From assembly GCF_002949735.1 (NCBI RefSeq), contig NZ_CP026681.1, positions 6,788,501-6,852,500 on the forward strand: a stretch of 64,000 bases of DNA. Direction: 5' to 3'. Both the position numbers and the translations under genes were made by a program. This DNA is from Nostoc sp. 'Peltigera membranacea cyanobiont' N6 (lineage in GTDB: Bacteria; Cyanobacteriota; Cyanobacteriia; Cyanobacteriales; Nostocaceae). The notes under the pieces are model-generated. The model saw only the letters and a program-made list of their open reading frames with translations. It made no database searches and was not told the origin of the DNA. Below are positions 44,227 to 53,896 of the stretch, piece after piece (the stretch's first letter is position 1; every line of letters begins with the position of its first letter).

Positions 44227-44673
44227 AGCATTCTTCTCTAACTGTCTAATCCGTTCCATTTGCAGCATGTTCCACTCATCTTCAGAATAGGGTGTGCTGA
44301 ACCAGGCATCTAATATTTCTTTAGCGATCGCTTCTGTAGTAGCTCGTAAACTTAATACTAGGACATTTGCATGATTCCAAATCCGCGCCCCGCGTGCAGT
44401 TTCAGCATCATGGCACAAAGCTGCACGTATCCCTAAAACTTTATTGGCGGCAATAGATGCACCAGTACCAGTCCAACAAAAGACAATCCCCTCATCTGCT
44501 TTCTGGTTTGCTACTGCCAAAGCAACTTTACTACAACTGAGGGGCCAATCAACTTCTAAATCATTCTCGGCTAAAGAACCAAAGGCTATAACTTCATGCC
44601 CACGCTGCTTAAGTTCTTCTAGTATGCGATCGGTAAGGTTGGTGCGTTCATCACTGCCAATAGCGATTTTCAT
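44209..44673 (-). CDS. RpiB/LacAB family sugar-phosphate isomerase
   Basis: 154 aa from ATG 44673 (MKIAIGSDERTNLTDRILEE); the open frame extends ten codons further upstream but the conserved family start is this Met. GIVFCWTGTGASIAANKVLG (catalytic Cys and the phosphate loop) and RAALCHDAETARGARIWNHA are the RpiB/LacAB signatures. It interconverts ribose-5-phosphate and ribulose-5-phosphate or a related sugar phosphate. Cyanobacteria also have RpiA, so the physiological substrate may differ. Overlaps the coaT end by 18 bases, convergent. Confidence 0.88.
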   Translation of the reverse strand: MKIAIGSDERTNLTDRILEELKQRGHEVIAFGSLAENDLEVDWPLSCSKVALAVANQKADEGIVFCWTGTGASIAANKVLGIRAALCHDAETARGARIWNHANVLVLSLRATTEAIAKEILDAWFSTPYSEDEWNMLQMERIRQLEKNALFQQS

Positions 44674-44756
44674 GCATTCACCCTTAAAATTAGTCTTCCC
44701 CATCTCCTTATACTACGATGTTTATATAGGAATAATATTTGATTTCTGAAATACAT

Positions 44757-44833
44757 GTAGGGTGTGTTATCGCGGAGCGTAACGCACCATCCGAATCTTT
44801 CGGTGCGTTAGCCTTTGGCATAACGCACCCTAC
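44757..44833. repeat. dispersed inverted-repeat element (GTAGGGTGTGTTA type)
   Basis: Ends GTAGGGTGTGTTAT and ATAACGCACCCTAC are inverted repeats with one mismatch, enclosing smaller repeats (GCGTAACGCACC, GGTGCGTTAG). About 77 bp, no coding capacity: a MITE-like element common in Nostocales intergenic regions. A half copy lies near 34,762. Confidence 0.82.
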
Positions 44834-44902
44834 TGAGCGACTTGTGCCGAGCGAAGTCGAGGTACGTCGTTGGTGGAGCCTCTCGTAGAGAAGTATTACG
44901 AA

Positions 44903-47900
44903 TTAGTTCTCGCCTTTTGCTGAATATGCAGCACTTTTACCATCCAATGATATGCCTTCTGTTTGCAGTTCTTGATGCCGATTTGGTTTGATAAAGCGCT
45001 CTGTTGTCGTCTTAATTACGATATACAGAATTGGCACTACAAACAAACTCAAGAAAGTTGCAATTAACATCCCACCAAATACTGCTGTTCCCAAAGATTG
45101 CCGACTTCCCGCACCGGCACCTGTAGCAACAGCTAATGGGAAAATCCCTAATAGTGTAGAAAAAGCAGTCATCAAAATTGGACGTAATCGCTCTTGCGAA
45201 GCCTCAATTACTGCTTTGGTAATCGAAAGTCCTTGCTCTCGCAATTGGTTAGCAAATTCCACAATCAAAATTGCGTTTTTACTAGCTAACCCGATCAACA
45301 TTACTAGACCAATTTGACAGTAAACATCATTTGCAAAACCCCGCATTGATTGAGCTATAAGCGCTCCAAAGATAGCTAAGGGAACTGATAACAGAATGAT
45401 AAAGGGGTCAACGTAGTTCTCGTATTGAGCGGCTAGTACCAAAAATACAAATATTATTCCTAATCCAAAAATCAGGGGTGCTAAACCACCAGAATCTATT
45501 TCTTCTAATGCAGTCCCTGACCATTCATAACCATAACCGGCTGGTAAAACTTCCTTAGCAACTTTTTCCATTGCTTTAATTGCGTCTCCCGAACTAGAGC
45601 CAGGAGCGGCGGAACCATTAATTTCAATTGAGCGAAACAGATTATAGTGATTTATCGTTTGCGCTCCCACAGTCTGAGTAACTTTGACTAAGTTACTCAA
45701 AGGAATCATTTGATCCTTTTCAGAACGAACATATAGTTTGCTAATATCTTTTGGGTTGGAACGAAACTGTTGATCTGCCTGGATATATACTCGGTAATTG
45801 CGCTGCTGGAGATTGAAATCATTTACATATTGCGACCCCAAAGCAGTTTGTAAAGTATTGAAGATATCATCTATGGAAACTTGCAATGATTTGGCTTTAT
45901 TGCGGTCTACTTCCACAAGCAATTGTGGTGTATCTGCGGCAAAGGTGCTAAATACAGCTTGTAATCCTGGTGTTTGATTAGCTTGACCTAGCAACTTACC
46001 CATCGACTGGACTAAATTTTCTAAGCCACTGTTACCTCTGCGGTCTTGCAGTTGAAAGACGAAGCCGCCAAAGTTACCTAAACCCTGGATTGGTGGCGGA
46101 TTCACAGGGAAAACCCTGGCTTCTGGAATTGCTAACAACTTCCCTTGCAAGCTGCCAATAATCGCCTGTACTGATTGACCGGGTTTTGAGCGCTCATCCC
46201 AAGATTTTAAAGTTGTAAATATAATGCCGCTATTGGCAGTGCTACCACTAAAACCAAATCCTCCGATCGCAAAAGTCCCCAATACTTCTGGAAGTTGTAG
46301 AATTTCTTTTTCTACCTGTGCAATCACATCGCTAGTATATTGCAGCGAAACCCCTTGCGGCCCTTGGATAATTGTAATAAAGTAGCCTTCGTCTTCATCG
46401 GGTAGAAAGGCTGTCGGTACTGTGGTGTACAGCCAAACAGTCATACCCAAGGAGACGATAAACAACCCAATTACGACGCTTTGAAATCGTGTGAGAAAGG
46501 TAAGCGATCGCTTATAACCATTCTGTACCCAGTCAAGAAACCGATTAATCTGCCCAAAAATCCAACCTAGCCAGCCTGAAGGTTTTTGTCCTTGACGCAG
46601 CAGCAGCGCACACAAAGAGGGTGTCAGAGTCAAAGCCAGAAAAGTTGAAATTGCAATGGAAAAGGCGATCGTTAGCGCAAATTGCCGATAAAGTGCGCCT
46701 GTGGTTCCTGGAAAAAATGCCACTGGTACAAACACCGCCATCAACACTAGGGAAGTGGCAATAACTGCGCTAGAAAGTTCCGCCATTGATTCACTAGCGG
46801 CTCGGCGAGGGCTAATTCCTTTATCCTGAATAAAACGGCTAATTTGCTCTACCACAACGATCGCATCGTCTACCACCATCCCCGATGCTAAAGTCAGACC
46901 AAACAAAGTCAAACTATTGATGGAAAAGTTAAAAACTTTGACGAAGGCAAATGTCCCAATTAATGCCAAAGGAATAGTTAGTGCGGGAATTAAAGTGGTT
47001 CGCCAATCCTGCAAGAACACAAAAATTACAATCACCACTAACACCACCGCTTCAATCAGAGTCTTGACTACTTCTGCCAAAGACTCTTCTACAAAGGATG
47101 TCGTGTCAAAAGCTACTTGATATTTCAGCCCTGGCGGAAAACTCGGAGCTAATAGCGCTAGTTCGGCTTTGACTCCTTTAGCTACATCCAAGGCATTACT
47201 ACCAGGAACCTGATAAATCCCTAAGCCTACAGCATCGTTACCACGAAATCGCAGAAATGAACTGTAGTTTTCTGCACCCAGTTCTGCTCTACCGACATCT
47301 TTGAGCTTGACTAATGTGCCATCATCTCCAGTTTTGAGGACAATTTCTTCAAATTCTGCTGGTTCTGTTAATCGACTAGCAGCACGCACGTCAAGTTGAT
47401 ATCTTTGTCCTTTAGGAGCCGGTTCTTGTCCAATTCTCCCTGCACCAACTTGTAAGTTTTGTTCAGACAAAGCATCTGCTACATCCTGAGTTGTTAATCC
47501 TCGATTGGCAAGGCGACTCGGATCTAACCACAAACGCATTGCATAGCGGCGTTCGCCAAAAATTTGAGCGTTGCTCACGCCTTTGACTCTTTTTAAAGCA
47601 TCTGCTAAATAAAGGTCAGCATAGTTGCTTAAAAATGTATTGTCGTACTCTTTATTTTCAGCGTATAAACCAATCGCTAAGAGAATGTTGCTAGATTCTT
47701 TCGATACTCGTACTCCCGTGCGTTGCACAGAATCTGGTAATTGTGGTTGGGCAACAGAAACACGATTTTGCACATCCACAGCCGCAATATCTTTATCCCG
47801 CGATGAATCAAAGGTGGCTGTAATGGTACTTGTACCATCGTTACTGCTGCTGGAAGTGAGATATCTTAGTCCCTCAACCCCGTTGATTTGCCTTTCTAAG

Positions 47901-48094
47901 ATATTTGTCACTCCACTTTCTACGATTTCGGCACTAGCTCCGTTATAGTTGGAAGTTACAGTGATTTGCGTGGGACTAATTTCTGGGAATCTTGCGATCG
48001 GTAATGTGGGAATACTGATTAATCCTATTAAAAGGATGACGATCGCACATACCGACGCAAAAATTGGCCGCTTAATAAAGAAGTCAACGAACAT
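44903..48094 (-). CDS. RND efflux permease (AcrB/HAE1 family)
   Basis: 1063 aa, full length. Begins MFVDFFIKRPIFASVCAIVI; contains both periplasmic porter domains, helices with the proton-relay region GLTLASGMVVDDAIVVVEQ (the two Asp of TM4), and LVMLIGLASKNAILIVEFAN plus ERLRPILMTAFSTLLGIFPL, hallmarks of the HAE1 hydrophobe/amphiphile group rather than the metal group. It exports drugs or lipophilic compounds from the periplasm and inner membrane with an outer-membrane channel encoded elsewhere. Downstream of its adaptor and a TetR regulator. Confidence 0.95.
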   Translation of the reverse strand: MFVDFFIKRPIFASVCAIVILLIGLISIPTLPIARFPEISPTQITVTSNYNGASAEIVESGVTNILERQINGVEGLRYLTSSSSNDGTSTITATFDSSRDKDIAAVDVQNRVSVAQPQLPDSVQRTGVRVSKESSNILLAIGLYAENKEYDNTFLSNYADLYLADALKRVKGVSNAQIFGERRYAMRLWLDPSRLANRGLTTQDVADALSEQNLQVGAGRIGQEPAPKGQRYQLDVRAASRLTEPAEFEEIVLKTGDDGTLVKLKDVGRAELGAENYSSFLRFRGNDAVGLGIYQVPGSNALDVAKGVKAELALLAPSFPPGLKYQVAFDTTSFVEESLAEVVKTLIEAVVLVVIVIFVFLQDWRTTLIPALTIPLALIGTFAFVKVFNFSINSLTLFGLTLASGMVVDDAIVVVEQISRFIQDKGISPRRAASESMAELSSAVIATSLVLMAVFVPVAFFPGTTGALYRQFALTIAFSIAISTFLALTLTPSLCALLLRQGQKPSGWLGWIFGQINRFLDWVQNGYKRSLTFLTRFQSVVIGLFIVSLGMTVWLYTTVPTAFLPDEDEGYFITIIQGPQGVSLQYTSDVIAQVEKEILQLPEVLGTFAIGGFGFSGSTANSGIIFTTLKSWDERSKPGQSVQAIIGSLQGKLLAIPEARVFPVNPPPIQGLGNFGGFVFQLQDRRGNSGLENLVQSMGKLLGQANQTPGLQAVFSTFAADTPQLLVEVDRNKAKSLQVSIDDIFNTLQTALGSQYVNDFNLQQRNYRVYIQADQQFRSNPKDISKLYVRSEKDQMIPLSNLVKVTQTVGAQTINHYNLFRSIEINGSAAPGSSSGDAIKAMEKVAKEVLPAGYGYEWSGTALEEIDSGGLAPLIFGLGIIFVFLVLAAQYENYVDPFIILLSVPLAIFGALIAQSMRGFANDVYCQIGLVMLIGLASKNAILIVEFANQLREQGLSITKAVIEASQERLRPILMTAFSTLLGIFPLAVATGAGAGSRQSLGTAVFGGMLIATFLSLFVVPILYIVIKTTTERFIKPNRHQELQTEGISLDGKSAAYSAKGEN

Positions 48095-48109
48095 AGTTTA
48101 AAATTGGGC

Positions 48110-48333
48110 TTTCTTTGGGTGTTTGGTATTTGGTATTTGGTATTTGGTATTTGGTATTTGGTATTTGGTATTTGGTATTTGGTATTTGGTATTTGGTATT
48201 TGGTATTTGGTATTTGGTATTTGGTATTGGGCATGGGGCATGGGGCATTTCTTCTTGTCTCCCTTGTCTCCCTTGTCTCCCTTGTCCCCTGCTCCCCTGC
48301 TCCCCTGCTCCCCTGCCCCCCTGCCCCCTTCAG
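48110..48333. repeat. three adjacent tandem repeats between efflux genes
   Basis: About 15 copies of the heptamer TTTGGTA (48,122-48,228), then GCATGGG units (48,230-48,247), then TCTCCCTTG x3-4 and CCCCTGCT x4 (48,255-48,330). Heptamer STRRs are a known feature of heterocystous cyanobacteria. They fill the operon gap between adaptor and permease and could act on mRNA processing; copy number is likely to vary between strains. The plus-strand open frames here are repeat artefacts. Confidence 0.9.
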
Positions 48334-49962
48334 CTAAGGCTTCTGACTACCCGCTTGTTCCTGTGCTGGAGTAATGGGAGCGCCATTAGTTAGGTTGAGA
48401 ATACCGGAAACAACAATTTTGTCTCCAGCCTTTAGTCCTTCGATAACTTGATAATTATTTCCCTCAATAACTCCCAATTTCACAGGTTTTTGTTGAGCCA
48501 CTAAAGATGGCGCTCCAGCTTTATTTTCTGCTGGCGCTTCAACTTTATTTTCTGCTGGTGCTTCAGGTTTCTTTGCTGATGGCGCTTCAGCTACAAATAC
48601 AAAAGTCTCTCCACCCAGGCGAGATATTGCTGTAACTGGAATTAAAATTCCCGGACGTTCATTCCAGATGACTCTGGTTTGCACTGACTGAAGATTAAGC
48701 AATCTATTTCTCAAATTGCCAAAGTTGGCTTTTACCAAAACTGTCTGCGAATCGGAACTGGCATTTGGGGAGATAAAACTGATTTTACCCGTTGTTGTGG
48801 GTTTGCCTTGGGCATCCAACATTTGCACAGGTAATCCCAAGCGCAAATTTCTGGCTTGATTTAGCGGAATGGATATATTCAGTTCTAAAGAGTCATTTTT
48901 AGTTAATGTTGTGAGTTGATCCCCTTGTGCCACATACTGTCCTACCTTGACTGGGATATCACCAACAATACCTGTAAAAGGAGCTAGGACTTTTGTGTAT
49001 TGCACTTGGACTTGAGCCGACTGGACTTGAGCGGCTGCTTGGCTTACTTGCGATCGCCCTTGGGCAATATCTTCTGGGCGGTTGCCGTTCACCTGCTGAT
49101 TATAGAATTGTTTCTGCTGTTCTAAGGCAGCACCTAGCTGCTGGATATTAGCATCTCTGCTTTTGCGGAGTTGCTCTAGGTTTTTCTGGGCTGCAACTAG
49201 CGCTGCTTGGGCACTATCTTTGTTTTTGATGTATTCATCTAGGGTATCTTGAGAAGTTGCCCCTTCTTTTGTTAATTGTGCATATCGCGTTGCTCGTGCT
49301 TGCGCTAGTACGAGATCGGATTTGGCGGAATTAACTTGAGCTTCAGCCTGCTGAATTTGCTGTGGTAGCGATCCAGATACGGCATCTTGATATTTTGCTT
49401 GGGCCTGATCTAGCTGGGCTTTGGCTTGGGAAACTACTTCTATTCGAGTCCCTGCTTTGAGTTCAGCCAGATTTGCCTGTGCTTGTTGTAGTGCTGCTTG
49501 TTTTTCTCTTAGCACGGCTTGGGCATCATCAGTTTCTAGGCTAATAATTACTTGCCCTTGTTGAACGCGGTTGCCCTCTTTAATAAAAACCTGGCTAATT
49601 CGCCCTCCAATCTGTGGTTTGATTGGTACAGACTGCGGAGCTTCTAAGGAGCCAATAAACTCCGAACTATCCTGCACAGTTTCAGTTTCCACAGTTGCTA
49701 TCTTGACGGGAATTGCCATCGGTTTACCAGCTGCTGGCCCGCCGGCTGCTGGATTGCTAGCACTACTAGTTTGCCACCAGCGCCAACCAAAACCAATACC
49801 TGCAATTAAGAGAATAATTCCCAAAATTAGAGGCCAACGACGCTTTTGAGGTGGTTTAGGCGATCGCTCTACCAATGGTTGCGACTCTTGACTAGAATCA
49901 GTAACAGTAGGCTGTTCTATTTCAATTGGACGGGGAGAATCAGGGAACTCAGAATGGGACAT
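48334..49962 (-). CDS. RND periplasmic adaptor (HlyD/AcrA family)
   Basis: 542 aa from ATG 49962 (MSHSEFPDSPRPI), preferred to the GTG two codons earlier. One transmembrane helix at ~45-65 (RWPLILGIILLIAGIGFGWR). Then lipoyl half-motifs (IKPQIGGRISQVFIKEGNRV ... QGQVIISLETDDAQ), a long alpha-helical hairpin (~150-300), second lipoyl half and beta-barrel (VLAPFTGIVGDIPVKVGQYV, GKISFISPNA), ending with an Ala/Pro repeat APAENK x3 and the membrane-proximal domain. It bridges the RND pump and TolC. Cotranscribed with the permease. Confidence 0.93.
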   Translation of the reverse strand: MSHSEFPDSPRPIEIEQPTVTDSSQESQPLVERSPKPPQKRRWPLILGIILLIAGIGFGWRWWQTSSASNPAAGGPAAGKPMAIPVKIATVETETVQDSSEFIGSLEAPQSVPIKPQIGGRISQVFIKEGNRVQQGQVIISLETDDAQAVLREKQAALQQAQANLAELKAGTRIEVVSQAKAQLDQAQAKYQDAVSGSLPQQIQQAEAQVNSAKSDLVLAQARATRYAQLTKEGATSQDTLDEYIKNKDSAQAALVAAQKNLEQLRKSRDANIQQLGAALEQQKQFYNQQVNGNRPEDIAQGRSQVSQAAAQVQSAQVQVQYTKVLAPFTGIVGDIPVKVGQYVAQGDQLTTLTKNDSLELNISIPLNQARNLRLGLPVQMLDAQGKPTTTGKISFISPNASSDSQTVLVKANFGNLRNRLLNLQSVQTRVIWNERPGILIPVTAISRLGGETFVFVAEAPSAKKPEAPAENKVEAPAENKAGAPSLVAQQKPVKLGVIEGNNYQVIEGLKAGDKIVVSGILNLTNGAPITPAQEQAGSQKP

Positions 49963-50252
49963 CTTCACTTTCTCGTCTTGTGGATTTAGACTTGGGCAAT
50001 CTACTTTTCGCTAAAAAAGGATTATTTGAATAGTTTTTTAGCCTTTTTTCTTGATGTTGATGACAAACATGTACTTGTTTGGGTATTTGGGCGATCGCTC
50101 ACGATGTCTAGCACCTAAAATGCATAAATATGATTCAGCGTATTTTGGTTAATTTGTATATTGCTTAACTCCGATGGTATTTTGAAAGTGTAATTTATAA
50201 AACTGTTTTAGTCAGTAAAAGCTCAGTCTTTAAGTTAGAGAGAAAACACAGT

Positions 50253-50900
50253 TCATCTTGTTGTCGGCGAATTAACAAAACTTCCTATCTGTTGCAATGG
50301 CAAAGTGCTAATACCGCGGACAAATAAATTGACGCAAGTTTCCATGTAGCATTCGCGACTGTAGTCTAGTGTGGTAGGAATATCGCTAAAACGCAGAATA
50401 CCGTGAAGCAACATCCCCATGAAACTATCCACAGATGCTTTTAAATCTATATCTGAAGATACTGCGCCCCGATCTTGACTTTTCTGCAAGTACACAACCA
50501 GCTGTTGGCGCAGCGATTTGTCAGTTTCATATAAAATCAGACGGGCGGCTTGGGGATGTCGCTTTGCTTCCCCAATAAATGTCCGAATTAGGTCTTCATG
50601 CTCCTCTATCATCTGGTTGCAAAGCTTTGCATAATTCTTGAGGTCAACATGTAGGTTTTGAGTCCAGTTGTCATCATGAGCTAAGGCTTGGGACTGTAAA
50701 GCGATCGCTTCGGTAATTACAGCAGCTAGTAATTGCTCTTTGTTCTGGAAATGACGAAATAATGTTACCTCATTGACCGCAGCAACACGAGCAATTTCTC
50801 GCGTTGTCGCTCCAGTTAAACCCGCCGTTGCAAACACTTTAGTTGCTGCCTTTATCAAGCGGGCGCGAGTTTGTGCCCTCCTTGATGCTAAGTTTTCCAT
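50253..50900 (-). CDS. TetR/AcrR-family repressor of the efflux operon
   Basis: 215 aa from ATG 50900; TTG 12 bases upstream is open but lies in the operator. Residues ~6-55 are a TetR HTH (ARLIKAATKVFATAGLTGAT, TREIARVAAVNEVTLFRHFQ, NKEQLLAAVITEA). The C-terminal helical domain (IRTFIGEAKRHPQAARLILY, DSFMGMLLHGILRF) would bind a hydrophobic inducer. Same direction as adaptor and permease, 290 bases upstream; two inverted repeats cover its own promoter, so autorepression is likely. Confidence 0.92.
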   Translation of the reverse strand: MENLASRRAQTRARLIKAATKVFATAGLTGATTREIARVAAVNEVTLFRHFQNKEQLLAAVITEAIALQSQALAHDDNWTQNLHVDLKNYAKLCNQMIEEHEDLIRTFIGEAKRHPQAARLILYETDKSLRQQLVVYLQKSQDRGAVSSDIDLKASVDSFMGMLLHGILRFSDIPTTLDYSRECYMETCVNLFVRGISTLPLQQIGSFVNSPTTR

Positions 50901-50906
50901 AAGCGT

Positions 50907-50950
50907 TTGCAAGCACTTGCTTGCAAATGTAAGTACTTGCTTGCATTATA
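50907..50950 (-). promoter_or_regulatory. TetR autoregulatory operators and promoter
   Basis: Minus-strand -10 TATAAT at 50945-50950. Between it and the ATG lie two dyads: perfect TTGCAAGC-ACTT-GCTTGCAA (50907-50926) and imperfect TGTAAGT-ACTT-GCTTGCA (50928-50945), 21 bases apart, i.e. two helical turns. The size fits paired TetR dimers blocking the transcription start. Confidence 0.82.
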
Positions 50951-51214
50951 ACTACACAGCAGACAATATTGGTATAAGTTATAGATGAGTTTATCCCTCT
51001 TAAGTCGGATTGAATACTAAACTTAGGGAAGAAAAAGGTATGGAGCGATGTCTTTTCTATGAGATGCTCGCGGAATGCGAGCTACGCTGATTAATTCAGC
51101 CTTATTAAGCAAGGTTTAGAGTTGTATCAAGTTATCCTCACAAAGAAAAACGTCCAATCAATTAGTGTCCTCTAGAATCCTATTTTTGAGCAGTCCCATC
51201 TTCCTACACTTAGG

Positions 51215-51257
51215 TCACCCGATCGGATGATTTAAAAATCACCCGATCGGGTGATTT
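51215..51257. repeat. 22-bp perfect palindrome and an imperfect copy
   Basis: Perfect palindrome with arm AAATCACCCGA at 51236-51257, centred on a GATC; an imperfect copy (TCACCCGATCGGATGA) is at 51215-51230. Between tetR and the glycosyltransferase gene, in 450 bases that otherwise hold no gene. Operator or dispersed palindrome. Confidence 0.7.
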
Positions 51258-51359
51258 AAATTATCCTAATCAGGGTTTTGTATGTGTAGCCAAAAGGCAA
51301 GTTGTGACACTCACCCGTGATTACAGAAGCCCATACTGTACCATCACGGTGTGGGTAGT

Positions 51360-52649
51360 TCACCCATCAACAACTGATTCCTTGGAATTGAATTTTGGCA
51401 AAATACCAATAGTTGATTTTCGATTAGCAACAATATGAGAAAAGAGCCATTCATACCGATCGAGTGCTTGTTCTAAAGAATAGTTTTCTTCAGCAAACTT
51501 TCTTCCTGCATGACCTAGCCTCGCACATACAATCGGATCGGTATATAAATCATGCACCGCAGCAGCCATTGTATCAGGCGATTCTGGCTCCACAATTATT
51601 CCACCACCACTAAGTTCGATCGCTCTAGCAGCAGTACCATTGGCGGGAACTGAACCTACAATCGGACGGCCACTTGCTAGCAGCAGTGGTATTTTTGAGG
51701 GCATATTGAACGAAATCACATTGCGCTTTTGCACAATTAATCCCACATCAGATGCTGCTAGCATTTCGGGTAGTTTTTCTCGTGATTGCAACGGTAGCAG
51801 CAAAACATTATCTGCTCTATGTAATAGACAATATTCCTGCAACCTTTGCAATGCTTTTGATTCACCAACAATGACAAAGACAATATCTCTGATATGACGT
51901 AAGCAAACTGCTGCTTCTATTACTGTTTCTAAACCTTGGGTTAGAGCAATATTGCCCGAATAAAGGACTATAAATTTCCCATCTAGTTGATGACTAGATA
52001 TCCAAGAGTTGTTCTGTTTTGGTAAAGGGCGGATAAAATTTACATTCACCCAATTAGGAATACAAACAATTTTATTAACAGGTACTCCCTTCTTGACTAA
52101 ATTCTCGCGAAACCCATCGGCGATGACGCTAATAGTGTGTGCAGTCCGATATGCAAATTTTTCTAAAACTGCAAGAGTTCGGATCATCCACTTGTTTTTT
52201 AGTAGCCCAATACGCACAGCAGCTTCTGGTAAAATATCTTGCACATTCAGAACTAGTGGACAGTTATATAACCAACTTAATATTGTTGCTGGCAAAATAC
52301 CTAATAAAGGTGGAACGGTTAAGATAATCACATCTGGACGTTTACCTTTAAAAGCTTGGGGTAAGCTTGTGAAAATAAAGCTCAACTCCAGTAACAGCCG
52401 ATCTACAAGGTTAGGTTTAGACTTAATTCTCAGGTAGCTTCGCTGAATGGTCACGCCATTTTTTTGTTCAGTAACGTACCATTGATCCCGATATCCATCG
52501 TAAATTTCGCGCTGAGGATAGTTAGGCATCCCGGTAATCACTCGCACTTCATGACCTCGCTTTACTAGTCCTTCTGCCAATTCAGTCATTAACGGAGCAA
52601 TTCCAATTGGCTCTGGATAATAGTTGTAGGAATAGATCAGAATGTGCAT
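51360..52649 (-). CDS. glycosyltransferase family 4, WcaI-like
   Basis: 429 aa. N-terminal HILIYSYNYYPEPIGIAPLM, ELAEGLVKRGHEVRVITGMP and NYPQREIYDGYRDQW are the WcaI (colanic acid) type signature; the C-terminal Rossmann half has FIVLYSGNIALTQGLETVIE, MPSKIPLLLASGRPIVGSVP and the EX7E-like GGGIIVEPESPDTMAAAV. Nucleotide-sugar-dependent transferase of exopolysaccharide or surface glycan synthesis. Monocistronic, no polysaccharide cluster in view. ATG at 52649. Confidence 0.9.
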   Translation of the reverse strand: MHILIYSYNYYPEPIGIAPLMTELAEGLVKRGHEVRVITGMPNYPQREIYDGYRDQWYVTEQKNGVTIQRSYLRIKSKPNLVDRLLLELSFIFTSLPQAFKGKRPDVIILTVPPLLGILPATILSWLYNCPLVLNVQDILPEAAVRIGLLKNKWMIRTLAVLEKFAYRTAHTISVIADGFRENLVKKGVPVNKIVCIPNWVNVNFIRPLPKQNNSWISSHQLDGKFIVLYSGNIALTQGLETVIEAAVCLRHIRDIVFVIVGESKALQRLQEYCLLHRADNVLLLPLQSREKLPEMLAASDVGLIVQKRNVISFNMPSKIPLLLASGRPIVGSVPANGTAARAIELSGGGIIVEPESPDTMAAAVHDLYTDPIVCARLGHAGRKFAEENYSLEQALDRYEWLFSHIVANRKSTIGILPKFNSKESVVDG

Positions 52650-53383
52650 GAGCTATTTGTGAATTTTGTGAACACAACCTGAGATCGGCGAATTTATTAC
52701 TGATTTCAGTAATATCTGAATATTTGTATTATTTAAATTTTGGTTGTAATTAGATTATGATTTTGTAAATCACAACTAAAATCAATTTTAACAAGGTATT
52801 AGTTTTGTTACTTAAGTAAGATTTCTCTACATAGGGTTTCCATTTATCGGCGATCGCCGATAAATGTTGATTATTTACTGATTTAAGTTTCTCACCATAT
52901 ATTATGTGATAACTCCTCACTTATTTGAAAGTGAATCTAATCGTTAATTTTACACTTAGGGGATTGTAGCATTATATTTAATTTCATGTATAGAACCGAT
53001 ATTCCGCCTTTTCAACTGGCACATGAAGTATTTTTAACTAAGTCATCAGTATTGCGTTGATTGATGAGCATCCAAGTTTTTCAGTAGTTCAAAGACACTA
53101 ACTACTCAACACTAAGTCTTGAGTAGCTATCAATACGTATAGGTAAATACTGCATGAAGCCACGGGGTTAAGTGTAATAAATCAATGAAGATAAACACTT
53201 ATTTTGTGAAGTTTTGGAAAAAAATGCCAAGTCTATCCAACAAACCCAAGCTCAACTCTATCTATTTTGATGTATGCAGCAAGGTTTGCTAAGTGATTTC
53301 CAAAACCCAGCTAACTAAAAATCACGAGCGATCGCCCGATCGGAACTGATTAAGTTAAGCTAAAGTTAAAAACAGAAATACTG
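52650..53383. other. 730-base intergenic region
   Basis: AT-rich. Contains a short palindromic CGGCGATCGCCG (52,849-52,860), CCCGATCGG near 53,336 and no open frame with start signals. Probable long leader of the glycosyltransferase gene; nothing more can be supported. Confidence 0.55.
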
Positions 53384-53896
53384 TCACCTAGAGTTTTCTA
53401 AAATTCTTAAATCTTCAGCTATAGGCTTAGGGCGATCGGACTCAAAGCTACCTTTAGGACAACGGACTTCAAACATTAGATTATCACCAGTTTCGGCATC
53501 AAGTACTTGAGTCAATTTGGCATTTGATTTACAACGCCCCCCATCAAAATCGATGCCACCTACATAATCAGCCGTAACTTTCCAAACCTTACGGTTCCCG
53601 TCAATATCGAGGTTATATTCTGTTGCAGGTTTAGCATCTTTCCACATGAGGAATTTAATTTCTTTAATTTTCCGATTGCCTAAAAGTTTAGTTACCTCAT
53701 CTTGTGTTTTTAGTTTGAATTCGCTATCAGATTTGTTTGAGTTGCCGCCATATTTTGCAGGTAAAGGAGGCTTTGTTTCTGGCTGTTGCTGTTCCTCGTT
53801 AATAGCAAAACTTGTTGTTGAGACGAGTGCTATAGAACCCACAGCAGCCGAAAGCATTAAAACAATTAAAAGTGCCTGTTTAAATGATTTCATCAT
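53384..53896 (-). CDS. secreted protein of unknown function (170 aa)
   Basis: Signal peptide SFKQALLIVLMLSAAVGSIA ... TTSFA-IN (cleavage near residue 32). The mature part: NEEQQQPETKPPLPAKYGG linker, FKLKTQDEVTKLLGNRKI, VWKVTADYVGGIDFDGGRCK and MFEVRCPKGS, with two Cys that may pair. No family recognised. ATG ATG at 53896; the first is used here. Single gene. Confidence 0.65.
   Translation of the reverse strand: MMKSFKQALLIVLMLSAAVGSIALVSTTSFAINEEQQQPETKPPLPAKYGGNSNKSDSEFKLKTQDEVTKLLGNRKIKEIKFLMWKDAKPATEYNLDIDGNRKVWKVTADYVGGIDFDGGRCKSNAKLTQVLDAETGDNLMFEVRCPKGSFESDRPKPIAEDLRILENSR

Noticed and set aside
43110..44231. Minus-strand frames opposite coaT
   Set aside because: They lie antisense to well-conserved ATPase motifs and lack start signals.
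48122..48228. Regular repeat array as a possible CRISPR
   Set aside because: Units are 7 bases with no spacers and no cas genes nearby; it is a simple STRR microsatellite.
48104..48393. Plus-strand open frames rich in GIWYLVF repeats
   Set aside because: They are read through a 7-base tandem repeat, which has no stop in any frame; no start signal or non-repeat content.
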